A stretch of 64,000 bases of DNA from Allomyces arbusculus (lineage: Eukaryota; Blastocladiomycota; Blastocladiomycetes; Blastocladiales; Blastocladiaceae): assembly GCA_027604705.1 (NCBI GenBank), contig JADHYV010000043.1, forward strand, positions 124,001 through 188,000, read 5' to 3'. Of the stretch, positions 44,236 to 55,812 are shown piece by piece. The notes beneath the pieces are model-generated. The model had not been told where the DNA came from. It saw only the letters and a program-made list of their open reading frames with translations, and searched no databases. The translations under genes were made by a program, and so were the position numbers. How positions within the stretch are numbered: position 1 is the first letter of the stretch; every line of letters starts with the position of its first letter.

Positions 44236-45417
44236 GGAGAGCAATGACCGGTAATCGCGACGTTGGCGTCCATTGGTTCACGTCAGTTGTTCTGCTCTCT
44301 ATCACGAATTGGCTGCTTCGGGACTCGAAGCGTGCGGAAGCCTTTCGGCGCGATGGAGTGCTCGAACAGCGTCCCGGTCGCGCGCGTTCGTGGGGCTGGT
44401 GGTGCAGCAGCGTGATCGGACCATGGTTGCAGTTGATTTCGAGCTTGATCCAAGGCGGTGGTCGCCGTCGTCGTCGTGGTGGCTGCCGTCGTCGGTCGCA
44501 ACTTGCGATGGTGGATGGAAACGGTGCAGGACGACCTCGAACAAATGACCAAGTCGCGGTTCGTAATGCGGTCATGTGTTGCTCAATAGTCTTGGCAGGC
44601 CACTGAGCCTCGGTCACCTGACGAGTCTTAGCTGCCCGGCTGCCGACCGTATAAAAGCCTGCAGCCCCCACGTCCCTCTTGCTCTCTTTGAAGTTACTCT
44701 TTCGTATTCTATTGAATGCGGATACCCATAACTATATCCCCAGTCGTTTTTCTATGGCTGCCTGCTCCGGTGATCCCAGGCAGGTTTTGGCCTTCCATAG
44801 GCGACAGGAGCAAAGTCTCTAGCCATCCGCTCTGAGGATTTCGGCGCACCAACTCTCCCACCGCCGTGTCCATTAGCGGGAGGCACATCCGCTGCGTAAC
44901 TGCAATGCTCTGCTAAATTTCTGGGCAACATGCCATGAACGAGAAATGCCTCGGCTATCCTCATTTTCCCTTCTATTCCTCGCTTGACTTGGGGACGGCG
45001 AAAAAGGTGCCGCAATTGTTGCCCGCTTTCAAGATTGTTCTGGGGTTGGCAATGGCGGTCCGCAGATCGCGCTTTCTCTGCAAATTCTATCGTCGCCCGA
45101 TTTCTTGAACAAGACGTTTGAAGCGCGATCTGGCTTTCCCATTTTGCTAGCTTTGGTGAAACCGGTTTCGACGATGGTGTTTTGTTTCGCCGCTGCAACA
45201 CTTGGTTGCTCTCGATTCTGCGTCTGTCACTGGCCATGTGCATGTCCACCACCATGGGCCCGAATACACGCGACGAATCGCGACAACCAGCTTGTGAGAA
45301 GAAGTGTTGTTTCACCGCGATGGACACGGGTGAATGTGCAGAAGAAGAACCAAAACAGACTGATGACGAGCGTTATGCCAATTATGACCCATTCACAACA
45401 CCGGCAACCCCAACCAC
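44236..45417. other. Intergenic region around the proteasome promoter
   Basis: About 1.2 kb containing the missing first exon and promoter of the proteasome gene at its left end. The rest (44.7-45.4 kb) is less GC-rich and shows no coding frame or repeat that could be recognised. Confidence 0.4.
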
Positions 45418-48400
45418 CTACTTGCGCATCAACGTGCGCTGCTTCTCGGCATGCTCCACAATCTTCTCCTCAACGAGCATCCCTTTGCGCTTGCGCACCG
45501 CATCGACATACTTCTTGGCCACATTCTCGCGATCCGCCACGGCACCAAAATCCTCGAGTTCCTCCTCGGTCGTTGGCACCCAAAACGGATCCATGTCGAG
45601 CACATCCCACCCGGCAAACACGAGCTGCGGCGAGGCACCACCCGAGGTCCGTTTGCGAATATCGTCCGCGAACCCAAACGACTCGACGACCGGGATTGTC
45701 GCCTCGACCACGAAATAAGGCGTGCCCTCGCGCATGTCCTCGGCAATGATGCGCCCGCGGCGCCGCGCGACGGCACCGTAGACCATGCCGAGTGACTCGC
45801 TCAAACATTGGATCACGCACTTGTACGTGGCGAGCAACAACCGCGGGGACCGCTGCAAAAACGCGGCACGGCACGCGTCGCGCACGGTCGTCATCGCCTG
45901 ACCCTGCGTCGCCGAGACCACGTCCGTCCCAATCGTCTCGTCGTCGGTACTTGCCGTGGGCCACGTCACGCGCTCCACGCTAAACGCGACACCGTGCATC
46001 GGCTCGCTGCACAACGGGCCCGCACTCGTCGCGAGCTGGAACCCCGTCAAGACCGCGTTCTCGTACTCGGCGACCGTCGTGCCCGCGGCCGTGAGCCACG
46101 GCGCGCGTGCGTACCCGGAAATGTCGTTGAGGAGCAGGTTCGGGCCCGTGCGCCGCGGCCCGAGCGCCCAAAGGCGTTGCGAGACGTTGCGCCAGTGTGG
46201 TTCGTTGGGTGCCTCCTTGTCGAAAATGGCCTGCAGGCGAGCGAGAAAGTCGGTCACGCGCAGTTGCGTCGCGGATGGGTCGTCGCCCATGTCCTCGACG
46301 AGCCGCTGGACGGCGTCGGCCTCGGCGACGAGGAACTCGATCACTTCCTTGGGGAGCGGCAGCGAGCGCACGCGCACGGTGCACAGCTTGTTGGGAGTGC
46401 TCAGCTCGACAGTGCCGGGTGGCAAAGCTGTGGATGTGTGAAATGAGGTCTGTCAGTTCGAGTTCGCAAGCCTACTCAAATGAAAGAGACACACGTACTC
46501 GACTCGGCGTCAATGTACTGCGGCTGCGGCGGCGCGTCCACAATCGACTCGCGGAACGGCACAATTGGCGGGGAAACGTGAATGCGACACTTAGCAAACC
46601 GCTCACGCAAGTCGACGAGACACCGCTCCAAGTGTAATTCGCCCGCTGTCAGAATCACATGCTCGCCTGTGGGCTGCACGACCACGTCGACGGCCGGATC
46701 CGACTGGTTGAGCAACTTCAATCCTTCAACGAGCTTGGGCAAATCGGCCGGGTTCGCCGGTTCGACCGCTACGCGCACAATCGGGACCGCGTGCGTATTC
46801 AGCGCAGCAAGCGACGGGCACTGCAGCGTGGTACTAATCGTCGCCGATTTGAGCACGTGCGTCTCGAGATCCGTGCCGGCAATCCCGAAAATGTTGCCAG
46901 CAACCACCTCGTCCACTTCCTCGACGTCGCGGCCCATGAGCACAAACAAGTGGTCGACCGTGACTTGCGCAACATGTGCCGTCGTCGACGCGCGTGGGTC
47001 GTACTTGGGTCCAAATACGTACACTTGGTCCCCGCGGCGCAAGCGGCCCGCATACAGTCGCGCCATGCCGACCATGACGTCGCCCTCGGGCGCAGACTCG
47101 TGCAAGTCCGAGTCCTCGCGCGCACGACGGGCAATCTCGGCTGCCACCTCGTCGGCGGTCAACGTCCGCATACTCGACTCGGCCAAGTCGGCCTCGACAG
47201 CGCGTTTCCGCGCGCGCAGTTCCTCAGCGGTCACTTGCTTCGGGCGGTACTGAGGCATACTGGCCGCGGGCACGGGCACCATCTTGGACAGGAACCCAAC
47301 GGTCGCGCACGCGCCGGTTGCGCGGCACGCAATCACATCGGACTGCAGGGTCGGGTAAGCGGCGAGAAGTGGGAAGACACGGGCGGCACGGGTTTGCTGG
47401 CCGGTCACAGGCGACGGCGTTTGCTGGATCGCGGCCATGAGGATTGCCGAGGAAAGCGGGAGCCATTGCCCGAGAAGCGAGCTCGCGAGTGCGAGTTGGC
47501 CGGTGAGCGACTTGCCCTTGCGCAGGTCGCGCGGGTGCAGCTTGAGCTTAAGGGCGTTGGCGACTTTTTCCACTTTTTCAACGTTGCTATACAATGAGCG
47601 ACAATGGTGAGCTGTTGCCGTCCCCTTGTTCGCGCGCGGGATGAGGTGGCAAACGCACATTTCGTCGGTGACGTCGGAGGTGACCGCGAGCCCGCACGCC
47701 TCGTAAATGGCCCAGACATTGTCGAACATGAATTGCACGGCGAGCGGCTTCAAGTCCCGGCCCTTGAGTTGCTTGGGCAACAACACGCGCTTGGTCTTGG
47801 GGTCGAGGTAGTACTCGCCCCACAAGAACTTGAGCAGCTGTTCCTCCTTGATCTTGAGTTTGGCCGCGTACAAGCGCGCAAAATACTGAATCCTGTTGCG
47901 GCCGGTCGTGCGGTCAGTTGCGCAGCTCATTCATGAGGGGCACAGCGTGAATAGAAACGCACCGGAACGCCCACCCGTGAATTGCACTCGCAAACACGAC
48001 GTTGCCGGCCTGCGGCGAAAAATAAATGCCCTCGTCGTCGTCATCGTCCCCCTGGTCGTCGTGCGTTCCACCATCCTCTTGTAAATGCCCGTTCTCGCCC
48101 ACCGCCATGCGCGCGACGCCCTCGACCAGCCCGTCCTCGTCTGTTTTCCGGCGCTCGTGGGCGGCCGCGTCGCGTTCGGCGAGCTCCGACTGGAAAAACG
48201 TGCCCATGACGGCATTCGCGTGCTGAATGATCTTGGCCACGTGCTGGTAGGCCTCGAGTGGCGTCATCTTCAGTTCAGTCGCGAGGCGGTCCATTTTGTT
48301 GACGACGAGGATCGGCTTGATGCGCTCGACCCATGCCTGGTGCAGGACGGTGATGGTTTGCGTGCACACGCCCTCGACAGCGTCGACGAGGACCAGGGCG

Positions 48401-48910
48401 CCATCACAGAGCCGCGAGGCGGTCGAGACTTCGGATGTGAAATCGACGTGACCGGGCGAGTCAATGAGGTTGACGAGGTACTCGGTGGGCGAGTTGTCTG
48501 GTGATTCCGGATGCAAGGAGTGAGAAAAAAGATAGCAGGACGGCAAGCGGTGCCTCGCCATCGGCGTACCGGCACCCATGGCCTTGAACGACAGCGCGAT
48601 TGCGCTCGCCTTCATGGTAATGCCGCGCTCCTGCTCGTCCTTGCGTGAGTCGAGGTACCGAACTTGGCCCGAGAGCTTGGACGAGATAATGCCATTGGTC
48701 GCGATCAGACTGTCGGAGAGCGTCGTCTTGCCTGTCAACGCAGTTCGAGCGCACCATCGAGGTCAGAACCACGATGCCCCGTCGTGTTCGTTGCCGTATC
48801 ACCGACGCGATCCGCGCCGTACCGTGGTCGACATGGGCCAGGATGCAAATGTTGCGAATGTTTTCCTGGTGCTCTTGCAGCACTTGAACTTGCGCAGCGG
48901 TGATCGGCAT
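45418..48910 (-). CDS. RIA1: EFL1/Ria1, elongation-factor-2-like GTPase of 60S maturation
   Basis: Cytoplasmic GTPase that, with SBDS/Sdo1, releases eIF6/Tif6 from nascent 60S subunits. Five exons close in phase: 48910-48823, 48731-48570, 48497-47963, 47892-46499, 46427-45418; 1062 residues (yeast Ria1 1110). G-domain motifs: AHVDHGKTT (25-33), RGITMKAS (G2), DSPGHVDF (G3), NKMD (G4). The acidic insert GDDDDDEGIYFSPQAG in the G domain and IQYFARLYAAKLKIK are typical of EFL1 rather than eEF2. Domain II (GDQVYVFGPKYDP), domain III (GELHLERCLVDLRERF), domain IV and the C-terminal GASPQLVFAGWDVLDMDPFW follow. The usual EF2 diphthamide loop is not apparent, as expected. The start MPITAAQVQVLQ is in frame with the P-loop exon. 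Confidence 0.95.
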
Positions 48911-49239
48911 TGTGAAAGCGAACGGTCAAGGATTGGTTGGTCGGGCCGTCAAAAGGCGCGCGGGTACAAGAGAAAAAATTGCTGCTGCTGCCGCTTCTTG
49001 AGCGTTGAGTGCTGGGGTGCCGACGTTGATAAACTAGCGTGCCCGCTGATCTTGACCACAAATCGTCGGCTGGCGCGCTGAGATGGCAGTGAACGGGGCG
49101 TGCGCGAGCGTGTGCAGCAAGTCGGGATCGCGGGCAATTGACGCAATTATCGTCAGCGACTGCTCGGCGACAGCGTGACGAGCGCACTGGAGTCGCAAAG
49201 CCCAAGCAGTGACATGGGTGATCAAAAAGGCTGCGCGAC
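48911..49239. other. EFL1 upstream region
   Basis: About 330 bp upstream of EFL1. Presumed promoter; no motif recognised. Confidence 0.3.
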
Positions 49240-50530
49240 TTGCATTTGATTGATTCATTGCCCGTCCACGTCATCTCCGCGTGCTGCCTTCAATCGACCA
49301 AGCAACCTGACGTTGCCCAGCTTAACGGCATGCTCGGATCGTGCCGCTCACCAAGCCCTCTGTCACACTGCTCGGCTGCGACTCTGTCAAGTGCTCTTTG
49401 GTTGGATGAACCATGCCCACTGGCTGGGGAACCCATGATGACCCTTGAAGCATTGCTAGACATACTCTTGACAATTTTGCAAGCTTGTGCCTGATGGAAA
49501 CATGACCCAGGACTCGCATCGTCACAATGCAATGCTCATCGCGCTGGCGCATGCATCACCATTTCTCTATGCTCCAGTGCTCAGCATGCTGATACATGGC
49601 ACTCTTGAGCCCATCCAGCTCATTGCAACACTGAGCTACCTGGACATGCTTTGGACTGCAGTCTGCAGCAGCTGTTTTGACTATCCCCCAGATGAGAAAA
49701 CGCTCCATCCAACAGACCAAAGCCCTGGCCAGTTCCTCAGAATGGCGGGCGTCATTGTGGTGTGCACTTCTGACCTTGTCGCGTTTCTTGATGAAGACGA
49801 GGTGGAGACGGCCAAGAATGCAGACATGAGTTGGTATTGCTGCGCCCAGCATGGATCCCCGGCTCGGTGCAAGCTCGTCCATGGTATTTGATTCTTGGAT
49901 ACCACTCCCTTGGACCAATGCATTTCCTCATAGTCCAGCTCATGGACCTTGCCCATGTTCCATCTGCATCAATTCGTAACATGACGGTCTTGGACTCCTG
50001 GGCACTACAGCTTGCGCCTGCTTTCTGGCGATTTCAACTCATTGACGGACCATTTTCAGTACCACATCTGCAAAATTACCTTGATGCTCTCGCTGTTCAT
50101 GAGCGACTTGCACAAGCTTGTACTCAGTAACATGTTCACTACTCGTTAATGATGCCTCTGTTGATGTCAATGCCATGTCGACTGCACACTTTGACGTTCA
50201 ATTTTGACCAGGTGTGCACGCTCTTGCCCTCCTCACTTCGCTGTTTGCCGCTCACAGGAAGGACACTGTGCGGGGATCTTTTGCAAGCTGTCCTGCCACA
50301 CTTGCCGAATCTGTGACATGCGTCTTGCTGGAAATGACATGACACTCAGTGATGATGGACTTGACGAAGTGGTGGCGGCGCTCATACAACATGCATCAAC
50401 AATGCGGCGATTTGACCTGCTATTTCCATGTACTGGCAACAGTTCCCCATGGACGACGATCGCGTGTGCGCTCGTCTTAGCCGCACTTCCCCAGGGACCT
50501 ACCGATTTGGGGTTTGAGGCTGGCTGCTAG
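49240..50530 (+). pseudogene. Decayed F-box/LRR-like gene
   Basis: Frames change repeatedly, but the pieces have an order: TLEALLDILLTILQACA, then AMLIALAHASPFLYAPVL (F-box-like, compare LLALARTSPHIFAANC at 18.3 kb), then helical or LRR-type segments (SASIRNMTVLDSWALQL, MRLAGNDMTLSDDGLDEVV). The last fits the ribonuclease-inhibitor LRR pattern LxLxxNxLxDxGxxxL. GC content is lower than in the neighbouring genes. At least three frame changes are needed. Role, when alive, may have been substrate recognition for a cullin ligase; this is inference from the domain guess. Confidence 0.45.
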
Positions 50531-51149
50531 CTGGACAAAACAGTCGCAGATGCGCTCATGCAACACATACCACACTGCTTGAATGGCTGCAACTTGGCAG
50601 CCGTGCATTCACTGATCATTTACTGACGACCGCGTGTGTGCGACCTGCTTCCATGCGTGTTTTCGATCTCTCGACCCACCAGAACGAATTCAAGTACCAG
50701 CTCATCCTCAATTCACAATATATGGTGAATCGAATGGTGTCAGTGTTCTGTCAGGCCCAATTCTTGCCGTGCTACCAGTCAGGCCAGCGGTTACAGCAGC
50801 CAGAGGAAAAGTAACGCGGTTGTCAGAGAGCTTGTGGCTACATTGGTCGGAATCTCCGCCAATTAAGGTGGGGTTGCACACTTGGACAAGACGACGACCT
50901 TTTGAAGGTCAGCATTGAAGCGCGTCACTGTGGATACTACTTAGTGGAGTTGATCCGTCATGAGAAGAGGGTCGATTGAAACAACAGCATTTTGTCATCT
51001 TGCCTGGTGCGTTGTCAGACATTGAGGGAAGATCTCATGGTGATAGCCAGCTTGATATGAAGTTGATTTTCAAACGCTTCTTGGAATGAGAAAGAGACCT
51101 CAGGGCTCAGTCTACACCACTCTAACGCTCTCCAGCGGATGCAGTCCCG
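50531..51149. other. Stretch without recognised gene
   Basis: About 620 bp; short plus-strand frames, none alignable with anything in the window. Possibly the 5' part of the family A relic that follows. Confidence 0.3.
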
Positions 51150-51936
51150 CGCTTGGTTCTGAAATGGGCTGTGCATGCTATTCGTGCGTGCTGCGCATGC
51201 ACCAAGTGGCTCCAGCAAGGTGATGCTGCCAAGTCTGCAGCTGACGCACATGAACTTGACGCTCAGCACGTCCATTTCATTTCGGTGCTCAAGCGTGTTG
51301 CCGACATTCTTGCGCCGCATCGTTTGGCAGTCTTGTCAAAGTTGGCTAGTTTGGGCTCTTCCGTTTTGCTGCAGGGTGTGACAGCCATCGACTGGTTCAC
51401 CAACCTCTTTTCCATACTTGCAATGTTTGCCAACGACTATGACAATGCTGATCTTGATTTGAACAATGTCGATGGGGAAGCTCCAGACTTGATGGACACT
51501 TTGAATCCTGTTCCTCACGTCACTTACAGGGCTGACCGTGGCCAATTGGATGTAGTATTTGCGACCAAAAAGGTGTCCCAGGATTTGGACGCAATGCGCT
51601 CACACATCAAGGCCATATGGGCCAAGTATCACCACTGCAAATTGGACTTGCTCTCTCATCATGGCCACAGTGCTCGATTTCATGCGTGTCGCTGAGCCAC
51701 AGCTCATCAAGTGCGACCCAGCCCTGGCCTACCCGCTCCATGCGATTCACCCACTCTTGTCTTCAATTTGCAACGGTGCTCAGTGGCGCCTGTATGATTC
51801 CTGCCATGATTTGGTATGCTGGCTGGTACCCCAAACTCTGGAATGGCTCACGTCCGTTCTCTTGGTGGCTTTTTCTTCGTCTCGCCTGCCGTTACTTACC
51901 CGTATGAGCGCCTGCAACATTCTTGCGGTACTTTAG
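51150..51936 (+). pseudogene. Decayed copy 2 of family A
   Basis: Partner of the minus-strand copy at 28.9-30.4 kb. The first frame runs 51153-51695 and includes HELDAQHVHFISVLKRVADI, VTAIDWFTNLFSILAMFAND and SHIKAIWAKYHHCKLDLLS. The resemblance then moves to another frame (MATVLDFMRV, DPALAYPLHAIHPLLSSIC) until about 51.94 kb. It keeps a segment (about 51370-51450) that the other copy has in divergent form (ECSIDLLANRLAILATLND). All-helical, no recognised domain. It is either a pseudogene with one frame change near 51650 or has an unrecognised intron there. Confidence 0.48.
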
Positions 51937-52565
51937 CATGGCCATGAGGTATTGCCAGGAGTTGACGTGCAAGAATCAGACGAGTCGCACCTTGCTCTGG
52001 TTTGGTTGGATCCCATGGCGCTCTCATTTGTCAAAAACATCTGGGCACATGTAATATCATACTTGGTGCTCAAACGCACGTTTGCGCACGAACATCCTGA
52101 TACTTTGTGAGCCCTGCTTGCAAGACTTGACCCTTGACGGTCCAATAGACTTTGCATGCTTCAATTGCCGGCATGAAGTTCACCACTTGCTCGCAAGTCT
52201 GTGGTGCTGATACTTCGGTCGTCTGCACCTCACAGGCGAATGGGACCTCACGGGCAAATGAGGAAGTATTGGCATCATCAGTGTAGAGCAGAGTGCAGCA
52301 CCGGCGACGCTCGTCGAGCGAAATGACACATGGTCAATCACGAAGAAATGCAGTGGAATGCATTGTGTATAGGTGCGGCAAGATGATGAGATATGGCACC
52401 AAAGATCAAAACAATCTGCCATCTGGCAACGCGACAAAAAACGACGAACGGAGAGGAAAATAGCTCAGACCTTGGTATTGCAACGTCGCAAGCAGAAAAG
52501 CAAGCGAAATCTCCACCCGGCCCATCGTGCAGCGAGCATGCACTCAATCGCTGGTCAGCTGCGCG
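51937..52565. other. Intergenic gap
   Basis: About 630 bp between the family A relic and the minus-strand membrane-protein gene. No feature recognised. Confidence 0.3.
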
Positions 52566-54266
52566 TCACCTCGGGACCAGCGCACCGGTCGCTTCCCCAT
52601 CCGTCTCATCCACCGACGACACGCTCGCACTTGTGATATCCTCGAGAGATCGCGCCGTGACCAGAATATGCGAATCGTGATCGCCATACGACGGCGGCGG
52701 CGCCTCCATGACGACTGCATCCGACGGGCACGACGCGTCGCTTTCATCCGGCATCATCAAAGCATTGCTCTCCCCCGCCACCACGCTCGCGGGCGCCACA
52801 ACCCCATGCTGCGCGGCGCGCGCGTACAGCGTGCGTAATGCCGTCAACGAATTGCCTGTAACACTGCGCACGAGCGTCTCGTACCGCGGCAAGACGGGTG
52901 TCGGCGGGTCGTGCTCAGAGAGCATGCGCCGTGCTGCACGGGTCACGGCACGGTGCTGCCGCTGCGACTCGTCGTGGTCGGCCGCGGCTGCGGCCGCGGC
53001 GAGGTCGGGCGGCGGGATCGCGCCGCCCCAGTACCATTGCCATGGGCCCGAGGGGGACGCCATGGATGGGCCGATCTCGCCGAGCAAGCGGCGGCCGGAA
53101 TCGGTGCACCGGGGTGGGAGTTCGGCGGCCGGTTGGTTTTCGAGCGCGGCAAGGTAGTGCCTGCGGGCCAGGATAACGATCATGACGAGCACAATGAGGA
53201 TGGCGGGAATCAGCATGAGCGCGTCGGTCAGCGGCGACGACGGTGGTGGGATCATGACGGGGGTCGTGCGGAACGTGGTCAAGTCGGTATCTGTAATGGC
53301 GACCTTGGACGCAGTCTGGTTGCACATGCCGGACGACGCGTTCGAGACGGTGCCGGAGAGTGCCGCCGACGCGGTCTGGCACGTGCCGAACAGGCAGTCG
53401 GCATCGGCCGTGCATTTGGTGTCCGGATAAGCGGCCGCGGGAATAATCTGGCCATTGCGCGTGCACGTGGCCGTGGCGAGGAAGTAATTGGCGGGCGCGA
53501 GCAGGTCGAACGTGGTGGGGAACGTGCCAATCTTGGGCACGACCGCAGCAGGCAAGTTCGGGTAGACAAAACTCGAGGAACGCGGCGTGTCGGCCATGAC
53601 GCGCACGGCACCGTTGCCCGAGACGTGCATGAGCGACGCATCGCACGTGGTCCCGCGCGGCGCGGACATCATGCACGCGCCGACCTGGCCCTTGGTCTTG
53701 GGCGCCGTGCCGTTGGTCGCGGCCCACCGCTTGGCCAGCTCCACGTCGGGCTCGTTTAGCTTGCCGAGCGAGACTTCGGGCGCGTTGCCCACCAACGCGG
53801 GTGCGGTTGCGAGGCCAAGACCGTTGAGCAGCGGGTCGGCGAGATCGACACACTGCACGGCATGCTGCGCGACATACTGCGGGGCGCATTTTGCGCGCAG
53901 GCAGAGGTGCAGCCCCTCGGCTGCGGTCACGACCGTGCTGGCCGACTGCGTCGAGGACCGACCGGAAAACACCGTTACGGCACTGGCTACGGCATCGACG
54001 CTGACCGAACACTGCGCGCGCGCACACGCAGCGTAGGCATCTGCGTACCGCGGAACACACGCGGCGGGGCCCAAGTCCGGGCGGCACAGAGCAAAGACGT
54101 AGGGCGCCGATGCGACCAGATCGCCAAACTGTGCGCGTGCCACGTCATAGACGGAGCTGCTGGTACCAGAGCCATTGTCGACCGTCAGAGTGCTTGGACG
54201 CGATTGGCCGACAAAGTAGGCCGCAGTACCGCCCTTGTCGTCGCGAGCGCGTAGTGTTGGAGGCAT
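52566..54266 (-). CDS. Type I membrane protein with Cys-rich ectodomain and LPxY/PPxY tail
   Basis: 566 residues from the ATG at 54266; family not recognised. The ectodomain (to about 345) has some 16 cysteines, including FALCRPDLGPAACVPRY, LHLCLRAKCAPQYV and CTADADCLFGTCQ, and several Asn glycosylation sites. One membrane helix lies near 347-371 (LMLIPAILIVLVMIVILA). The cytoplasmic tail carries LPRY (about 459) and PPPSY (about 522), in the same order and with similar spacing to the smaller protein at 3.7 kb. No signal peptide is seen at the chosen start, so a first exon carrying it is probably missing upstream. Expected location: plasma membrane or endosomal system, with tail binding to a Nedd4/Rsp5-type ligase as a hypothesis. 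Confidence 0.68.
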   Translation of the reverse strand: MPPTLRARDDKGGTAAYFVGQSRPSTLTVDNGSGTSSSVYDVARAQFGDLVASAPYVFALCRPDLGPAACVPRYADAYAACARAQCSVSVDAVASAVTVFSGRSSTQSASTVVTAAEGLHLCLRAKCAPQYVAQHAVQCVDLADPLLNGLGLATAPALVGNAPEVSLGKLNEPDVELAKRWAATNGTAPKTKGQVGACMMSAPRGTTCDASLMHVSGNGAVRVMADTPRSSSFVYPNLPAAVVPKIGTFPTTFDLLAPANYFLATATCTRNGQIIPAAAYPDTKCTADADCLFGTCQTASAALSGTVSNASSGMCNQTASKVAITDTDLTTFRTTPVMIPPPSSPLTDALMLIPAILIVLVMIVILARRHYLAALENQPAAELPPRCTDSGRRLLGEIGPSMASPSGPWQWYWGGAIPPPDLAAAAAAADHDESQRQHRAVTRAARRMLSEHDPPTPVLPRYETLVRSVTGNSLTALRTLYARAAQHGVVAPASVVAGESNALMMPDESDASCPSDAVVMEAPPPSYGDHDSHILVTARSLEDITSASVSSVDETDGEATGALVPR

Positions 54267-55812
54267 GGTTATTGGTGATCGTGCGCGCGGTGAAGGTGGG
54301 GCACGAAGGGTTGCTGGTCACCGATGAGGGTACTGCGCCGACCTGGCAACGTGAGCAGGGGTAGGAAGGCAGGTCAGTTCATGGTGTTCAACTCTGTTTG
54401 CTCCGTGTGCCAGCAGGTCATCGACACGCGTCGGTATCGTCGTCGCCGCAACGTCTGCAGCTGGCACATGGCCCATCGGTGGTGCACACGCTGGGTGATG
54501 GGTGAGCGTGGCGGAGGCGCGGTGGTGGTCCGGTGGCGGAACAGTGCCGTTCCGACATCACGGCGCCACGGCGCCACCAAGTTTGCCCCCACACCACCCA
54601 GGCGGCAGACGACCGACGATCCGTGCCGGCGCATCAACGCACCTTCAAAGACAACGAGCGCGGCTCGGCACAAGGAGCAGGCAGGCTCAGCGGGTCGAAC
54701 GACGGGGAAGTGAAGAGCAGTGTTGGACCGAGAGCAGGTGACCGCGTTGAACACTCGCACGCTTCTGGCGGTGGGCAACTTGACGCGTGCGCTTGCGACC
54801 GCGAGCTGATGGGTAGTCCAAAGCGGGTGCACCAACACGATGCGGGGCAGGTCTGGCCGTGCGCACGTCCTGCGCGCGGTACTGCTCTTGCTTGCCGAGC
54901 CGAGGACTGGCCAAGTTGCCGCGCGCAGTTGCTGCAAGCAGGTAAAAAATGAATGGGGCCGGCGAGCGAGGTCGCTGGAAAACTGGACCGAGATGAAGCG
55001 ACAGTTGGGCGTGCAACAAGAGCGAGCCGTCACGGTACAATCGTTGAAGTCAAGCGGGAGCGAGAAGTGTTGGGAGGAAACACGAGAGCAAAGAGAGCGT
55101 AGATCGGCAGCAGGCTCATGAACCACGTAGACCGCCTCCCCCGCGCGAAGGCGCACCGCGACTCCATGGTGCGGGGGGTCGGCGCGCGAGCCCGCGCGCA
55201 CAGTCCTGTGCGTCCGCGGGTGCGGCGGGCATTTCCACATCGGACAAAAAGTCACAAACTCGCAAGCTCGACCCGACCGACAGGGTGTCAAGCATGGACG
55301 GGCAGGAAAAGGAAGTCGAGGCGCACTTCGACGTTTGGGACGTGGAACTCGAGGGACGTGGATCGTCAGAGTGAGGGCTGCGGTGCACGCGGTTGAGTGG
55401 CGGCCCACTTGCCCTTTCCTCGCCTTCCGTCCATGGGAAACTCCATGCAGCCAATCACCATCGGTACGAGGGCGCAGCGACCATGCGACGCTAGTTTCAG
55501 CCCCGCGGGTCGGAGCGCCGATCGCTCCGACGTGGTCGCGCCTGACCTCGACGCTTCGATGAGGCGAGTGCTCTGGAGCGTTGCGAGCCCTCATCGCCTT
55601 CAAGGATGCTCGCGAACCATCAAATTGGCGGACCAGAGCGCAACCAGCGCTGCCATCGTGCTCCGTGACATCGCTCATGAGCAGCTGCATGTTGGAAAGA
55701 GATCAATTCAGCACCGGAATCACGACAAGGAAGCGGAGGTGCGCGCAACCGATGCAGTTCAGTGCTCGGCACACTGCACGGACACGATCGTGTGAGCAAA
55801 CCGCGAGCATAG
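54267..55812. other. Long gap between membrane protein and lipase genes
   Basis: 1.5 kb. The missing signal-peptide exon of the preceding gene probably lies at its left end. A long minus-strand open frame (54374-55690) looks like chance: no conserved block, Arg/Ser/Pro-rich throughout. Nothing else was recognised. Confidence 0.4.

Noticed and set aside
45749-47597. Plus-strand frames of 140-310 codons opposite EFL1
   Set aside because: Antisense shadows of a well-supported gene.
54374-55690. Minus-strand open frame of 438 codons
   Set aside because: Arg/Ser/Pro-rich throughout, no conserved block, no signal peptide or domain. Long chance frames are common at this GC content.
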